DNA of 64,000 bases from Acidiferrum sp963771295 (GTDB lineage: Bacteria; Acidobacteriota; Terriglobia; Acidiferrales; UBA7541): positions 1,426,001 through 1,490,000 of the forward strand of contig CAVYTB010000013.1 of NCBI GenBank assembly GCA_963771295.1, read 5' to 3'. Of this stretch, positions 32,347 through 41,753 are shown in pieces. Below the pieces are notes generated by a model. The model made no database searches and had not been told where the DNA came from. It saw nothing but the letters and a program-made list of their open reading frames with translations. Position numbers and translations under genes: made by a program. Within the stretch, counting starts at the first letter, position 1, and every line of letters starts with the position of its first letter.

Positions 32347-33438
32347 CTACTGAGGGAAAGTTTGGAGGGCGGAGGCCAGGCGGTCGAGGCCTGCACGGAT
32401 TGTTTCCGTGTCTCGGCAGAAGCCGATGCGGAAGTGTTGTGGTTGCTCGAAAAATTCTCCGGGCACTACGCTGGTCTCGAACTGATCACGAAGAAAACGC
32501 ACAAAGTCGGAGGCGTGGCCGACTTTGAGGCGCGGGAACACGGTTGTGCCGAAGCGACTGGGCGCACAATCGAGTTGCGGCTGATGCGAGAGGAAATCGT
32601 TCACCAGCACGCGATTGGTTTGCAGCAAAGTGCGGGCGCGATTGCGCACGCGATCGAGATTGTCGAGGACAATCACGGCGAGAAGCTCGGCTGGATGGAC
32701 GGGGCTTCCGTAGGTGAAATCAATGACCTGCCACATGCGTTGAACGAACTGAGGCTGGGCAAGAATCCAGCCGCAGCGAATGCCGCTGAGGCCGTAAGCT
32801 TTGGTCAAACTGCTGGTAACAACGAAATTCTGTGCAAGATGAAAGGCAGAACGCCACGGTTGGTCAAAGAGGGTCTCAAGATAAACTTCGTCCACTAGAA
32901 CGCGCGCGCCCACTTTGGCCGCCATCGCGCCTACCTGGCGCATTGTCGTCTCGTCGGTGAAGGCGGCGCTCGGGTTATGCAGGTTACAAAGAATGACGAG
33001 ACGCGTTGCGGAAGTGAGTTTGCGCTCGAGTTCGGCTGGTTCTAGCTGGAAACCGTTTTCTGCGGTACGTTCGAAGCGAGTGACTTTGACTCCGATCTGA
33101 TCGAGGACGGCAAGCAGCGGGTCATAGGTGGGGCGTTCAATCAGGACCTCGTCACCGCGGTGGACAAGGGCCGTCAGCGCAACGAAATTTGCCATCGAAG
33201 TGCCGAGAGTGTAGACGACGCATTCCTGAGGCACGCCTGCCTTTGCCGCCAAGCGCTCCATCAGTGGAGGGTAACCGTACGGTCCGGTCCCGCCGAGTTC
33301 GAGATCTTCGATGCGCACCGGCAATTCCGCCAGGGGATAATCCAACACGCCACTGGCAGCCAAATTGAAGCGCGCACTCGAGTGCAGCTTGGCCCAGGCC
33401 AGATAGCGCGAGACGGCGTCAGACCGCAGATCGTTCAT
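32347..33438 (-). CDS. Class I/II PLP-dependent aminotransferase
   Basis: The protein has 363 residues with the fold-type I pattern: 'GGTGPYGYPPLMERLA', 'LGTSMANFVAL' (phosphate-binding), 'LCNLHNPSAAF', 'VLVDEVYLE' (Asp to the pyridine N) and the Schiff-base Lys in 'SSLTKAYGLSGIRCGW'. The C-terminal Arg contact is 'FRIGFCRD'. The start follows CAGGAGAG. It lies 33 nt downstream of an amino-acid permease gene in the same direction, so the two may import and transaminate one amino acid. Substrate specificity cannot be read from the sequence. Confidence 0.92.
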   Translation of the reverse strand: MNDLRSDAVSRYLAWAKLHSSARFNLAASGVLDYPLAELPVRIEDLELGGTGPYGYPPLMERLAAKAGVPQECVVYTLGTSMANFVALTALVHRGDEVLIERPTYDPLLAVLDQIGVKVTRFERTAENGFQLEPAELERKLTSATRLVILCNLHNPSAAFTDETTMRQVGAMAAKVGARVLVDEVYLETLFDQPWRSAFHLAQNFVVTSSLTKAYGLSGIRCGWILAQPQFVQRMWQVIDFTYGSPVHPAELLAVIVLDNLDRVRNRARTLLQTNRVLVNDFLSHQPQLDCAPSRFGTTVFPRLKVGHASDFVRFLRDQFETSVVPGEFFEQPQHFRIGFCRDTETIRAGLDRLASALQTFPQ

Positions 33439-33471
33439 TTGTTGCTCTCCTGATTTGTAGAAAAAATCCAG

Positions 33472-34836
33472 TTACGAATTAGCGGATCGCGGCGGCGTTC
33501 GCCGACTCCAAAACCAGTACACGGGAATGCCCGCTAGCAGCAGAACGAAACCGACCAGACTGTTCTGAGGATAGCGGTACACCGTGTTAATCACGACCCA
33601 CCAGCATATCGCGACGAACAACGCGGTGCTCACGGGATGCCCAGGCATACGATAACCTTGGCTGGTATTCATTTCACCGCGCGCGGCGCGCCGGCGGAAC
33701 ACGAAGATGGTGGTCGCGGTGAGGCCGAAAAATAGAAAATCCATGGAGACGACGTAGTTGAGAATTTGTTCGTAGCGGCCGGAGATGGCGATCACGATGG
33801 TCCACGCAATTTGCAAGATGATGGCGAACACGGGTACGCGGGTGCGCGGATCAAGCCATGCAATCGCGCGGAAGAAGAGGCCATCGTCGGCCATGGCAAA
33901 GTAAACGCGAGGCGCGGTCAGGATTGACTGGCTTAGAAAGCCGAGAGTGGAGATGGCAATGGCCGCGGCAATGAACGTGGCACCGCGCTGGCCCAATGCG
34001 ATGCGCATCACGGCGGTGGCAGGGGTGGTTGTTGCGGCCAGCGCTTGGGGCCCGAGCGAGCGGAGGCACACCCAATTCACGCCAAGGTACAAAACCACCA
34101 CGCCGAGAACTCCGAGCAGAAGTCCGCGAGGCAGGTTTTTCCTGGGCTCCTTCACTTCCGCGGCGAGGAAATTCGCCGTCTGCCATCCACCATAAGCAAA
34201 CAGCACTGGCACCATGGCTGCACCGAATGATGTGAGCGACCAGTGGCGCTCGGCGGCGGTTGTTGTGGTGATATGCCTGCCGGTCAACACGAGGCCAGCG
34301 ATTACCAGCACCGAGATAGCAACTATTTTCATCACCATGAGCGCACTCTGCGTGCGTCCGCCAGCTTTTACGCCCAGACAATTGATGAGAGTCAAGATAG
34401 CGAGGGCCGCTGTGGCGACTACCCAGTCGCGCACATGCAAACCGGTGAGGTCCACAAAGTAGCGCGCGAAGGTTATGGATACAGCCGCCATGCCCCCAGC
34501 ATTGATGACGAGCAGCAATACCCAACCGTAGAGAAATGCGACCGCGGGATGATAAGCCTCGCGGAGGTAGGCGTATTGACCGCCGACCGCGGGAAGTGTG
34601 GCCGCCAATTCAGCCCAAATAAAAGCGCCGCCCACTCCGACAAAGCCGCCGAAAATCCAGGCGCCCAGGATCAATGCTGGAGTATGCACTTGTTGAGCGA
34701 CGACGTAGGGATTTATGAAGATGCCAGAACCGACGATGCCGCCCATGACGAGCATAGTGGCGTCAAAAAGGCCAAGTTGACGCGCCAGGCTTGGCTTAGG
34801 AGCGGACCCTTGATCTGTGCGCGAAGAGTCAATCAC
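33472..34836 (-). CDS. APC-superfamily amino acid permease (LAT-like)
   Basis: This 454-residue protein has 12 membrane helices and starts at GTG. The substrate-binding helix 1 reads 'MGGIVGSGIFINP', the classic unwound GSGIF motif of amino acid/polyamine/organocation carriers. 'LPAVGGQYAYLREAYHP' in helix 3 and 'AYGGWQTANFLAAEVKEPRKN' in helix 6 (read in parts) fit the LAT/SteT subgroup. It is divergent from the rhamnose operon, with 204 bp between them. It probably works with the downstream aminotransferase. Confidence 0.92.
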   Translation of the reverse strand: MIDSSRTDQGSAPKPSLARQLGLFDATMLVMGGIVGSGIFINPYVVAQQVHTPALILGAWIFGGFVGVGGAFIWAELAATLPAVGGQYAYLREAYHPAVAFLYGWVLLLVINAGGMAAVSITFARYFVDLTGLHVRDWVVATAALAILTLINCLGVKAGGRTQSALMVMKIVAISVLVIAGLVLTGRHITTTTAAERHWSLTSFGAAMVPVLFAYGGWQTANFLAAEVKEPRKNLPRGLLLGVLGVVVLYLGVNWVCLRSLGPQALAATTTPATAVMRIALGQRGATFIAAAIAISTLGFLSQSILTAPRVYFAMADDGLFFRAIAWLDPRTRVPVFAIILQIAWTIVIAISGRYEQILNYVVSMDFLFFGLTATTIFVFRRRAARGEMNTSQGYRMPGHPVSTALFVAICWWVVINTVYRYPQNSLVGFVLLLAGIPVYWFWSRRTPPRSANS

Positions 34837-35040
34837 GGTATCGGCTTGGCAGTAGAGCCAGGATCGTGTTTATCAGCGAGATGCCGGACATGCTCCTCAA
34901 CTCTCAACGCACATTCCGCGAATGGGTATGGATTGACACTTGTGTATTCTGCATTGAGGAACGGCTGTTTGTGAATAGAAAGTGCGTGACCTTGCAACCA
35001 CGGCCTGTGTACTCTCTTGGTGTCGCCTTGAGGGCCAGCC

Positions 35041-36231
35041 ATGAATTCAAGCACGCCCGACAAAATCCTTCGAGCCCTGAATCAGTTTTGTATTGAAATT
35101 CCTTCGTGGGGTTTTGCGAACACTGGGACACGTTTCGGCAAGTTCATCCAGGCTGCTGCCGCAACCACCACGGAAGAGAAATTCAGCGATGCCGGGCAGG
35201 TTCACCTGTTGACTGGAGCTTGCCCGACGATCGCGCTGCACGTGCTGTGGGATTTCCCGAATGGCGTGCGCAGCGTCGACGAGATTCGGAAATATTCAGA
35301 GCGGTACGGCATGCGAGCCGGTTCGATCAATCCCAACCTATTTCAGGATCAGGAATATAAGTATGGGTCATTCGGAAATCCGGAACCGTCGATACGCGAG
35401 CGCGCGTTGCGCCACACCAAAGACAGCATCGAGATCGCAAAAGGATTGGAAAGCCGCGATATTTCGATGTGGTTCGCCGATGGATCGAATTACCCGGGAA
35501 CGGCAAATATCCGGCAACGCAAGAGGTCGTTTGAGGAATTGCTGAAGTTGGCGCACACAGAGTTGTCGGCGGAGCAGCGACTGCTTGTGGAATATAAGCC
35601 GTTCGAGCCGGCGTTCTACCATACGGATATCGCGGACTGGGGAATGGCGCTGCACCTGGCGCGGTATGCCGGGCCGCAGGCGAAAGTGCTGGTCGACACG
35701 GGCCATCACTATGCTTCGCAGAATATCGAACAAATTGTGGCGTGGCTGCTTTCCGAAGAGAGGCTGGGAGGATTTCATTTTAACGACCGGCGTTATGCGG
35801 ACGACGATTTGACGCTGGGTTCGATCGACCCGTATCAGGTGTTCCGCATCTTTCACGAGATCCTGTTTTGCGAATGGGAGACTGGCAAGAAAACGGACAT
35901 CGCGTTCATGATCGACCAGAGCCACAACTTGAAGGGCAAGATAGAAGCGATGATTCAAACGGTGAATATGGCACAGGAGTTGTATGCGAAGGCGACGATC
36001 GTGGACTATGCTGAACTGGCTGATGCGCAAAAGAGTTGCGACTTGGTGCGGGGGGAGTCTGCGCTGCAGGATGCGTTTGCAACGGATGTGCGGCCTGTGA
36101 TCCGGGAATGGCGCCGGTCGAGGGGGCTATCGGAAAATCCGATCGAGGCTTTTCGGCAGAACGGATACCTGGAGCGCATTACCAAAGAACGGTGCGCGAA
36201 GAATGCCGGCAGCGTGTCTTCGTATGCCTAA
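35041..36231 (+). CDS. rhaI: L-rhamnose isomerase (RhaI type)
   Basis: The 396-residue TIM barrel belongs to the RhaI group, distinct from Escherichia coli RhaA. Metal and substrate residues are visible in 'ALHVLWDFP', 'LVEYKPFEPAFYH', 'VDTGHHYASQN' and 'GGFHFNDRRYADDDLT'. It converts L-rhamnose to L-rhamnulose. The ATG follows GAGGG. It is the first gene of a tight five-gene rhamnose operon, and its last codons overlap the kinase start by 8 nt. The preceding 204-bp divergent region should hold the promoter, but I see no clear operator. No rhamnose regulator gene is present in the window. Confidence 0.92.
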   Translation: MNSSTPDKILRALNQFCIEIPSWGFANTGTRFGKFIQAAAATTTEEKFSDAGQVHLLTGACPTIALHVLWDFPNGVRSVDEIRKYSERYGMRAGSINPNLFQDQEYKYGSFGNPEPSIRERALRHTKDSIEIAKGLESRDISMWFADGSNYPGTANIRQRKRSFEELLKLAHTELSAEQRLLVEYKPFEPAFYHTDIADWGMALHLARYAGPQAKVLVDTGHHYASQNIEQIVAWLLSEERLGGFHFNDRRYADDDLTLGSIDPYQVFRIFHEILFCEWETGKKTDIAFMIDQSHNLKGKIEAMIQTVNMAQELYAKATIVDYAELADAQKSCDLVRGESALQDAFATDVRPVIREWRRSRGLSENPIEAFRQNGYLERITKERCAKNAGSVSSYA

Positions 36232-37714
36232 CAGCAAATCGGCGAAACCCTATCTAGCATTTGATTTTGGGGCGGAAAGCGGCAGGGCGATTCTCGCGCG
36301 TCTGGATGGCGGCGTGCTGACTACGCAGGAAATTCGCAGGTTCAAGAACGAGCCAGTCGAGTATGGCGGAAGCTTGCACTGGGATGTGGCGCGCTTGTGG
36401 TGGGAGGTTCGGCAGGCTTTAGCTACTTTGGAAGAGACACAGTTGGCAGGAATTGGAGTGGATGCTTGGGGAGTGGATTTCGCGCTACTTGGAGAAAAGG
36501 GAGAGCTACTGCAAAATCCGTATCATTATCGGGATGCGCGAACCGCGGGCGTGATGGAGAAAGTGTTCCGCAAAGTTCCGAAGGAAGAGATTTACCGGAT
36601 GACTGGGATTCAATTCATGCCGATCAACACCTTATACCAGTTGTTTGCCGCCGTTAGAGAAACGCCTTCGCTACTGAAAGCGGCACGACAGTTGGTCACC
36701 ATTCCGGATTTATTCCATTACTGGCTTACGGGAAAGGCGGTTTGCGAATTTACGAATGCCACGACCACGCAGCTTGTGAATCCGCTGACACGGACGTGGG
36801 CACGAGAATTGATCGAGCGGCTGGAATTGCCAACGCATTTGTGGGGCGACATCGTAGAGCCCGGCACGTTCCTTGGTAAATTGTTGCCGGGCATCACGCG
36901 AAATTCTGCTTGGGGCGAAACAGCGGTAATCGCGCCTGCTACGCATGATACGGGGTCTGCAGTGGCGGCGATTTCTGCTGGTGAAGGGACAGCCTTTCTT
37001 AGTTCCGGGACTTGGTCTCTAGTCGGAACGGAAGTGGACCAAGCTGTGATTACATCGGAGGCGTTGCGGTTGAATTTCACGAATGAGGGCGGAGTATGCG
37101 GCACGACGCGCTTGCTAAAGAATGTGATGGGGCTTTGGATGCTGCAGCGTTGCCGCCAACTTTGGCGCATGCAAGCGGGGTACAGCTACGAACACTCTGA
37201 ATTGATGGAACTGGCCGCGCATGAGGAATCTTTCTGCTGCCTGGTTGACCCGGACCACGAATCGTTCTTGCGGACTGCTGACATGCCCACGGCAATTGAC
37301 CAGTTCTGCTCGCGGACGCACCAGCCCGCTCCTAAAGCTCCGGCCGGTTATGCGCGGGCAATTCTGGAAAGCCTGGCTTTCAAATACCGGGTGGTGCTCT
37401 CAAGCCTCGAAAAATTGACCGGGAAACGCGTTGAACAAATTCGAGTGATCGGAGGCGGAGCTAAGAATCGTTTGCTGAACCAACTGACTGCGGATGCTAC
37501 GGGAAGAACGGTCCTGGCGGGACCTGCGGAAGCCACGGCACTGGGCAATGTGGCAATACAAATGTTGGCAGCGGGAACCGTGAGTTCGTTGAAGGAAGTG
37601 CGCGAGATTATCGAACGGTCTTATCCAGCTGAAGTTTTTGAGCCGCTGGATACCGAGAAGTGGAATCGGCAAGCGGAAAGATTTGAACATTACTGTGAGG
37701 CTGTGTATGCCTGA
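36224..37714 (+). CDS. rhaB: Rhamnulokinase
   Basis: The 496-residue FGGY-family kinase starts at the ATG inside the end of rhaI (ATGCCTAA); a start seven codons earlier is possible but overlaps more. Signatures: 'AFDFGAESGRAIL' (phosphate 1), 'GIGVDAWGVDFALL', 'PYHYRDART', 'ATHDTGSAVAAI' with the catalytic Asp, and 'VIGGGAKNRLLNQL' (adenosine). It phosphorylates L-rhamnulose at C1 with ATP. It in turn overlaps the next gene by 8 nt (ATGCCTGA). Confidence 0.95.
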   Translation: MPNSKSAKPYLAFDFGAESGRAILARLDGGVLTTQEIRRFKNEPVEYGGSLHWDVARLWWEVRQALATLEETQLAGIGVDAWGVDFALLGEKGELLQNPYHYRDARTAGVMEKVFRKVPKEEIYRMTGIQFMPINTLYQLFAAVRETPSLLKAARQLVTIPDLFHYWLTGKAVCEFTNATTTQLVNPLTRTWARELIERLELPTHLWGDIVEPGTFLGKLLPGITRNSAWGETAVIAPATHDTGSAVAAISAGEGTAFLSSGTWSLVGTEVDQAVITSEALRLNFTNEGGVCGTTRLLKNVMGLWMLQRCRQLWRMQAGYSYEHSELMELAAHEESFCCLVDPDHESFLRTADMPTAIDQFCSRTHQPAPKAPAGYARAILESLAFKYRVVLSSLEKLTGKRVEQIRVIGGGAKNRLLNQLTADATGRTVLAGPAEATALGNVAIQMLAAGTVSSLKEVREIIERSYPAEVFEPLDTEKWNRQAERFEHYCEAVYA

Positions 37715-39923
37715 AGTAAGAAAGACAACCTTCTTGAGAGACCTGTGGGACCAGGACGCTGCGGGCAAACTTGCCAACAATCCTTTGGCGCTTTTGCGCT
37801 ACCGCTCAAACTTGCTTGGCGCGGACCTGCGAATCACGAACTTTGGCGGAGGAAATACGAGCTCGAAGATGGAACTGCCCGATCCTTTCACGCGAACAAC
37901 TACGCGAGTTTTGGCAGTGAAAGGCAGCGGAGGAGATTTAGGATCGATTACTGAGGCGGGATTCGCGGTGCTATATCAGGATCGATTGGAACAGCTGAAA
38001 GATTTGTACCGTGGCGAGGCGCACGAAGATGAGATGGTCGGCTACTACCCGCTTTCGGCCTTTGGCGAAAATCGCGTTGCCGCATCGATCGACACGCCGC
38101 TTCACGCGCTGCTTCCCTTCCCGCACGTGGATCACTTGCACCCGGATTGGGCCATCGCATTGGCCGCGAGCGCGAATGGACAAAAGAAACTTGAACAGTT
38201 CAACAAGGAGTATGGCCACCGCATCGCGTGGGTACCTTGGCAGCGGCCGGGATTCGAACTCGCACTGATGATCGAGAAGGCGGTGCGGGAAACTCCGGGA
38301 ATTGACGGGATTCTACTGGGCGGGCACGGACTGTTTACCTGGGGCGCGACGCAGCGGGAGTGCTACCTGAATAGCATCCACAGCATCGATCAGATGGGTG
38401 AGTTTATCGCTAAACATCAAAGTCAGAAGGGTGCGCCCTTCGGGGGTTCGGTGCACGGGGCGCGATCGGATCGTAAACAAATAGTTGCGGAGATTTTGCC
38501 AGCATTGCGTGGAGCGTTGTCCTCCAATCGTCGGGTGATCGCGCACTATAGTGACCACGAGGACGCTCTCGCCTTTGCTGGATCCAAGTGGTCGCACGAG
38601 TTGAGCGCGCTCGGCACAAGCTGCCCCGACCATTTTCTACGCACAAAGGTTTGCCCGCTGTTTCTCGATTGGAATCCGGCCAAACAGGATATAGGGGCAT
38701 TAAAGGCTGGTATACAAGCGCAAGTGGCGGAGTACCGCGCGGCGTACGAGAAATATTATGCGGACTGGGCGACGCACGATTCGCCGAAGTTGCGTGATTC
38801 GAACCCGTCGGTGGTGATTGTTCCAGGACTTGGATTGTTTGGCTTTGGTAAGAATAATAAGGAAGCACGAATCACAACGGAGTTCTTCATCAACGCGATT
38901 CATGTGATGGCCGGCTCCAATGCTTTGGAAGATGGCGACGTTTCGCACCCGCTGCCACAGGCGCGCCGCGCGGAGCAATCCCAGCAATTTGCGCACTTCC
39001 ATAATTATGTGGCGCTGCCGCGTTCGGAAGCATTCCGAATCGAGTATTGGGCGCTGGAAGAGGCCAAGCTGCAGCGTATGCCCGCGGAAGCGGAGTTCAG
39101 CCGGAAGATCGGATTGATTATTGGCGGAGCCAGCGGCATCGGCCGTGAGGTGGCGATGCTGCTTGCGCGTAGAGGAGCACACCTGGTGATTGCGGATTTC
39201 GACGAGGCGGGTGCGAAGAGAGTGGCGGAACAGGCCGGTTCACTGGCGAGTGCGGAGTTCGCGAAGGCAACATCGGTGGACCTAAGTTCGACTGAAAGTC
39301 TGGAGAGAGTCGTCCGAGATACGATTCTGGAATTCGGCGGGATCGATATAGTGGTGAACACGGCCGCGATTTATCCGGTTGCAGGCACAGAAGGCGATTT
39401 GACGGAAGCCCAGTGGGCGCAGACATTTTTGGTGAACGTTACTGGCAATTATTTAATAGCGCGCGCGACGGAGGGCGTGTTCAGAGAGCAGGAGTTGGCA
39501 GGCACGATGGTGCTTACGAGCTCCGCGAACGCGGTTGTGCCGAAAAAAGGCAGCGAGGCTTACGACACCAGCAAAGCGGCGCTGAGTCACTTGATCCGGG
39601 AGCTGGCGATCAAGCTTGCACCAAACGTACGAGTGAACGGCATCGCTCCGGCTACGGTTGTCGCCGGATCCGCGATGTTTCCGCGCGACAGGGTGATTCA
39701 GTCCTTACAGAAATATAAAATCACATTTTCGGAATCCGATTCGACTGAGGTGTTGCGCGACAAGCTTGCGGATTTCTATGCGCAACGAACGCTTACCAAG
39801 CGACCCATCACACCGGAACTTTGCGCGGCAGCGATTGTGTGGCTAGCTGGTGAAGGAAGCGCTCGGACTACGGGACACGTGATCCCGGTCGATGGCGGGC
39901 TAACTGAGGCATTTCTGCGCTAG
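37707..39923 (+). CDS. rhaEW: Fused rhamnulose-1-phosphate aldolase / lactaldehyde dehydrogenase
   Basis: The product has 738 residues from the ATG in the rhaB stop region. The N-terminal ~400 residues form a class II aldolase domain: 'GGGNTSSKMEL', 'FPHVDHLHPDW' with two zinc His, and 'GILLGGHGLFTWG' with the third. From about residue 470 a short-chain dehydrogenase follows ('IIGGASGIGREVA', 'NTAAIYPVAG', 'YDTSKAALSHLI', 'PVDGGLTEAFLR'). This is the architecture of YuxG/RhaEW. It splits rhamnulose-1-phosphate to dihydroxyacetone phosphate and L-lactaldehyde and oxidises the latter to lactate. Confidence 0.93.
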   Translation: MPEVRKTTFLRDLWDQDAAGKLANNPLALLRYRSNLLGADLRITNFGGGNTSSKMELPDPFTRTTTRVLAVKGSGGDLGSITEAGFAVLYQDRLEQLKDLYRGEAHEDEMVGYYPLSAFGENRVAASIDTPLHALLPFPHVDHLHPDWAIALAASANGQKKLEQFNKEYGHRIAWVPWQRPGFELALMIEKAVRETPGIDGILLGGHGLFTWGATQRECYLNSIHSIDQMGEFIAKHQSQKGAPFGGSVHGARSDRKQIVAEILPALRGALSSNRRVIAHYSDHEDALAFAGSKWSHELSALGTSCPDHFLRTKVCPLFLDWNPAKQDIGALKAGIQAQVAEYRAAYEKYYADWATHDSPKLRDSNPSVVIVPGLGLFGFGKNNKEARITTEFFINAIHVMAGSNALEDGDVSHPLPQARRAEQSQQFAHFHNYVALPRSEAFRIEYWALEEAKLQRMPAEAEFSRKIGLIIGGASGIGREVAMLLARRGAHLVIADFDEAGAKRVAEQAGSLASAEFAKATSVDLSSTESLERVVRDTILEFGGIDIVVNTAAIYPVAGTEGDLTEAQWAQTFLVNVTGNYLIARATEGVFREQELAGTMVLTSSANAVVPKKGSEAYDTSKAALSHLIRELAIKLAPNVRVNGIAPATVVAGSAMFPRDRVIQSLQKYKITFSESDSTEVLRDKLADFYAQRTLTKRPITPELCAAAIVWLAGEGSARTTGHVIPVDGGLTEAFLR

Positions 39924-39984
39924 AAAGCGGACGGGGAGTTGAGGGACTAACGGCAATCTGTGCTGCTGCCGATGAGAGACATCT

Positions 39985-40302
39985 ATGCAACGGATCTGTT
40001 TTGTTCTGCAAGTGAAACCCGACAGGATTCAGGAATATAGAGAACGCCTCCGCGCTGTTTGGCCGGAGATGAAAAAAGCTTTGCAGGAAACCGGGTGGAA
40101 CAATTACTCACTTTTCCTGCGAGCGGACGGCTTGCTGGTTGGTTATCTGGAAACCGAGAATTTCGAGCGCGCGCACAACGGCATGGCTCAGCGTGAAGTA
40201 AACGAACGCTGGCAACGAGAGATGGCGGGCTTTTTTGTTCAGCCGGAGGGATTGTTGCCGGATCAGGCGATGGCGCCGCTCGACGAAGTGTTTCATGTGT
40301 GA
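39985..40302 (+). CDS. rhaM: L-rhamnose mutarotase
   Basis: A 105-residue dimeric ferredoxin-like protein matching RhaM in length and motifs: 'FVLQVKPDRIQEYRERL' at the start, catalytic His replaced in part but 'GWNNYSLFLR' and 'LVGYLETENF' conserved, and 'PEGLLPDQAMAPLDEVFH' at the end. It interconverts the alpha and beta anomers of rhamnose so the isomerase is supplied. It lies 61 nt after the aldolase gene and 18 nt before the transporter. Confidence 0.92.
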   Translation: MQRICFVLQVKPDRIQEYRERLRAVWPEMKKALQETGWNNYSLFLRADGLLVGYLETENFERAHNGMAQREVNERWQREMAGFFVQPEGLLPDQAMAPLDEVFHV

Positions 40303-40320
40303 TTCCCTCTCGAGGCCCAC

Positions 40321-41493
40321 TTGATTCCAAATCCTGTTTTAGGCGTGTTCTTTCACTGGATTGGTGGGCTGGCTTCGGCGAGTTTTTACGTGCCGTATCG
40401 CGGAGTGCGGCGGTGGTCATGGGAGACGTATTGGCTGGTGGGCGGATTTTTCAGCTGGATTATCGCGCCTTGGATTCTGGCTGCTGCTCTGACACGAGAT
40501 TTATTTCAGGTTCTTTCTGAGACGCCTGGGCCAACAATTTTCTGGGTCATTTTGTTTGGGTTGCTCTGGGGTGTGGGTGGACTGACCTTTGGGCTGACGA
40601 TGCGCTACCTTGGGCTGTCTTTGGGAATGGCCGTTGTTTTGGGGCTGTGCGCGGCATTTGGAACCTTGATGCCTCCGATCTTCAGCGGCGTTTTCTTTAC
40701 GCAGGTCCTTGGAACGTCCTCCGGGCGGGTGATTCTCGCTGGCGTGCTCGTTTGCCTTTTGGGAATTGCCGCCGCAGGAGTCGCGGGTATTTATAAGGAA
40801 CGCGAAATGTCCGCCGAGCAGAAGAAGGCGGTGATCAAGGAATTCGATTTGAAGAAGGGGCTGGCGGTGGCGACGCTGTCAGGCGTGATGAGCGCTTGTT
40901 TCGCTTACGGACTAGCCGCCGGACGCCCCATCAAGGCGCTGACGTTGTTGCATGGCACACCGACGCTTTGGCAAGGCTTGCCGGTGCTGGTGGTGGTGTT
41001 GATCGGCGGATTCACTACGAACTTTATTTGGTGCCTGGCGCTGAATATCAAAAACAAAACTGGCTTCCAGTACTTCACGTCGGACCCGGCGAAGTACAAG
41101 ACAATTAACAACGAGCCGATTCTGGAGACGGCGATCGACGCACCTAGCCGCGAGGTCGTTGCACACATGCCCTCTGTTATGCCCTTGGATCAGAGGCCCG
41201 TTCCGATGTTGGCGAATTATCATCTGTGCGCTCTTGCCGGGACCACCTGGTACTTTCAATTCTTTTTTTACACCATGGGCGAGACGCAAATGGGTAAATA
41301 CGGTTTTTCCAGCTGGACGCTGCACATGGCCAGCATCATTATTTTCAGCACGCTGTGGGGACTGGGATTTAAGGAGTGGAGGGGCGCGGGTCTGGCGGCA
41401 ATGTGCTTTCTGGCTCTTGCGCTGTTTTTGCTGGTGGGATCAACCGTGATCGTTGGCTATGGTAATTTTCTTGCCGCAGCAGGCGGCCACTGA
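40321..41493 (+). CDS. rhaT: L-rhamnose/H+ symporter
   Basis: The 390-residue protein has ten membrane helices and begins 'IPNPVLGVFFHWIGG', matching the RhaT N-terminus. The start is an unusual TTG, supported by GAGG five bases before it and by that match. 'SFYVPYRGVRRWSWETYW' and 'FSSWTLHMASIIIFSTLWGL' are also RhaT-like. It takes up L-rhamnose with a proton. It closes the rhamnose operon; a stem-loop overlaps its stop. Confidence 0.94.
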   Translation: MIPNPVLGVFFHWIGGLASASFYVPYRGVRRWSWETYWLVGGFFSWIIAPWILAAALTRDLFQVLSETPGPTIFWVILFGLLWGVGGLTFGLTMRYLGLSLGMAVVLGLCAAFGTLMPPIFSGVFFTQVLGTSSGRVILAGVLVCLLGIAAAGVAGIYKEREMSAEQKKAVIKEFDLKKGLAVATLSGVMSACFAYGLAAGRPIKALTLLHGTPTLWQGLPVLVVVLIGGFTTNFIWCLALNIKNKTGFQYFTSDPAKYKTINNEPILETAIDAPSREVVAHMPSVMPLDQRPVPMLANYHLCALAGTTWYFQFFFYTMGETQMGKYGFSSWTLHMASIIIFSTLWGLGFKEWRGAGLAAMCFLALALFLLVGSTVIVGYGNFLAAAGGH

Positions 41494-41526
41494 GGACGTG
41501 CACTTCGATTCACGAATCATGTCCTC
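41492..41526 (+). terminator. Stem-loop at the end of the rhamnose operon
   Basis: GAGGACGTG (41492-41500) pairs with CATGTCCTC (41518-41526), one G-U. No U-tract follows, so termination is uncertain. The rest of the gap to 41753 shows only two CTCGAG palindromes (41590, 41601). Confidence 0.3.
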
Positions 41527-41753
41527 GTGAGATGGCGCGTTTGCGTAGTGCTCCCCCTCTCTGCCGACCGGTTATTACTCAGCTAGAAACTCGAGTGAAA
41601 CTCGAGCCGTAAATCCAGCCCTACGCAAAACCTAATGGAATGGCCTCAATCGAAGAGTTAGGCAAGCTTTCGAGTCCGCCAAGGTGTGCCGCTGAGGCAC
41701 TCTGAGCACAAAAACGAGGCATTGGATTCCGAAAAGCCTCACTGGCGACGATG

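Noticed and set aside
34933..34938. TTGACA as a -35 box for the rhamnose operon
   Set aside because: The hexamer 17 nt downstream is not A/T-rich and no alternative spacing gives a -10 box.
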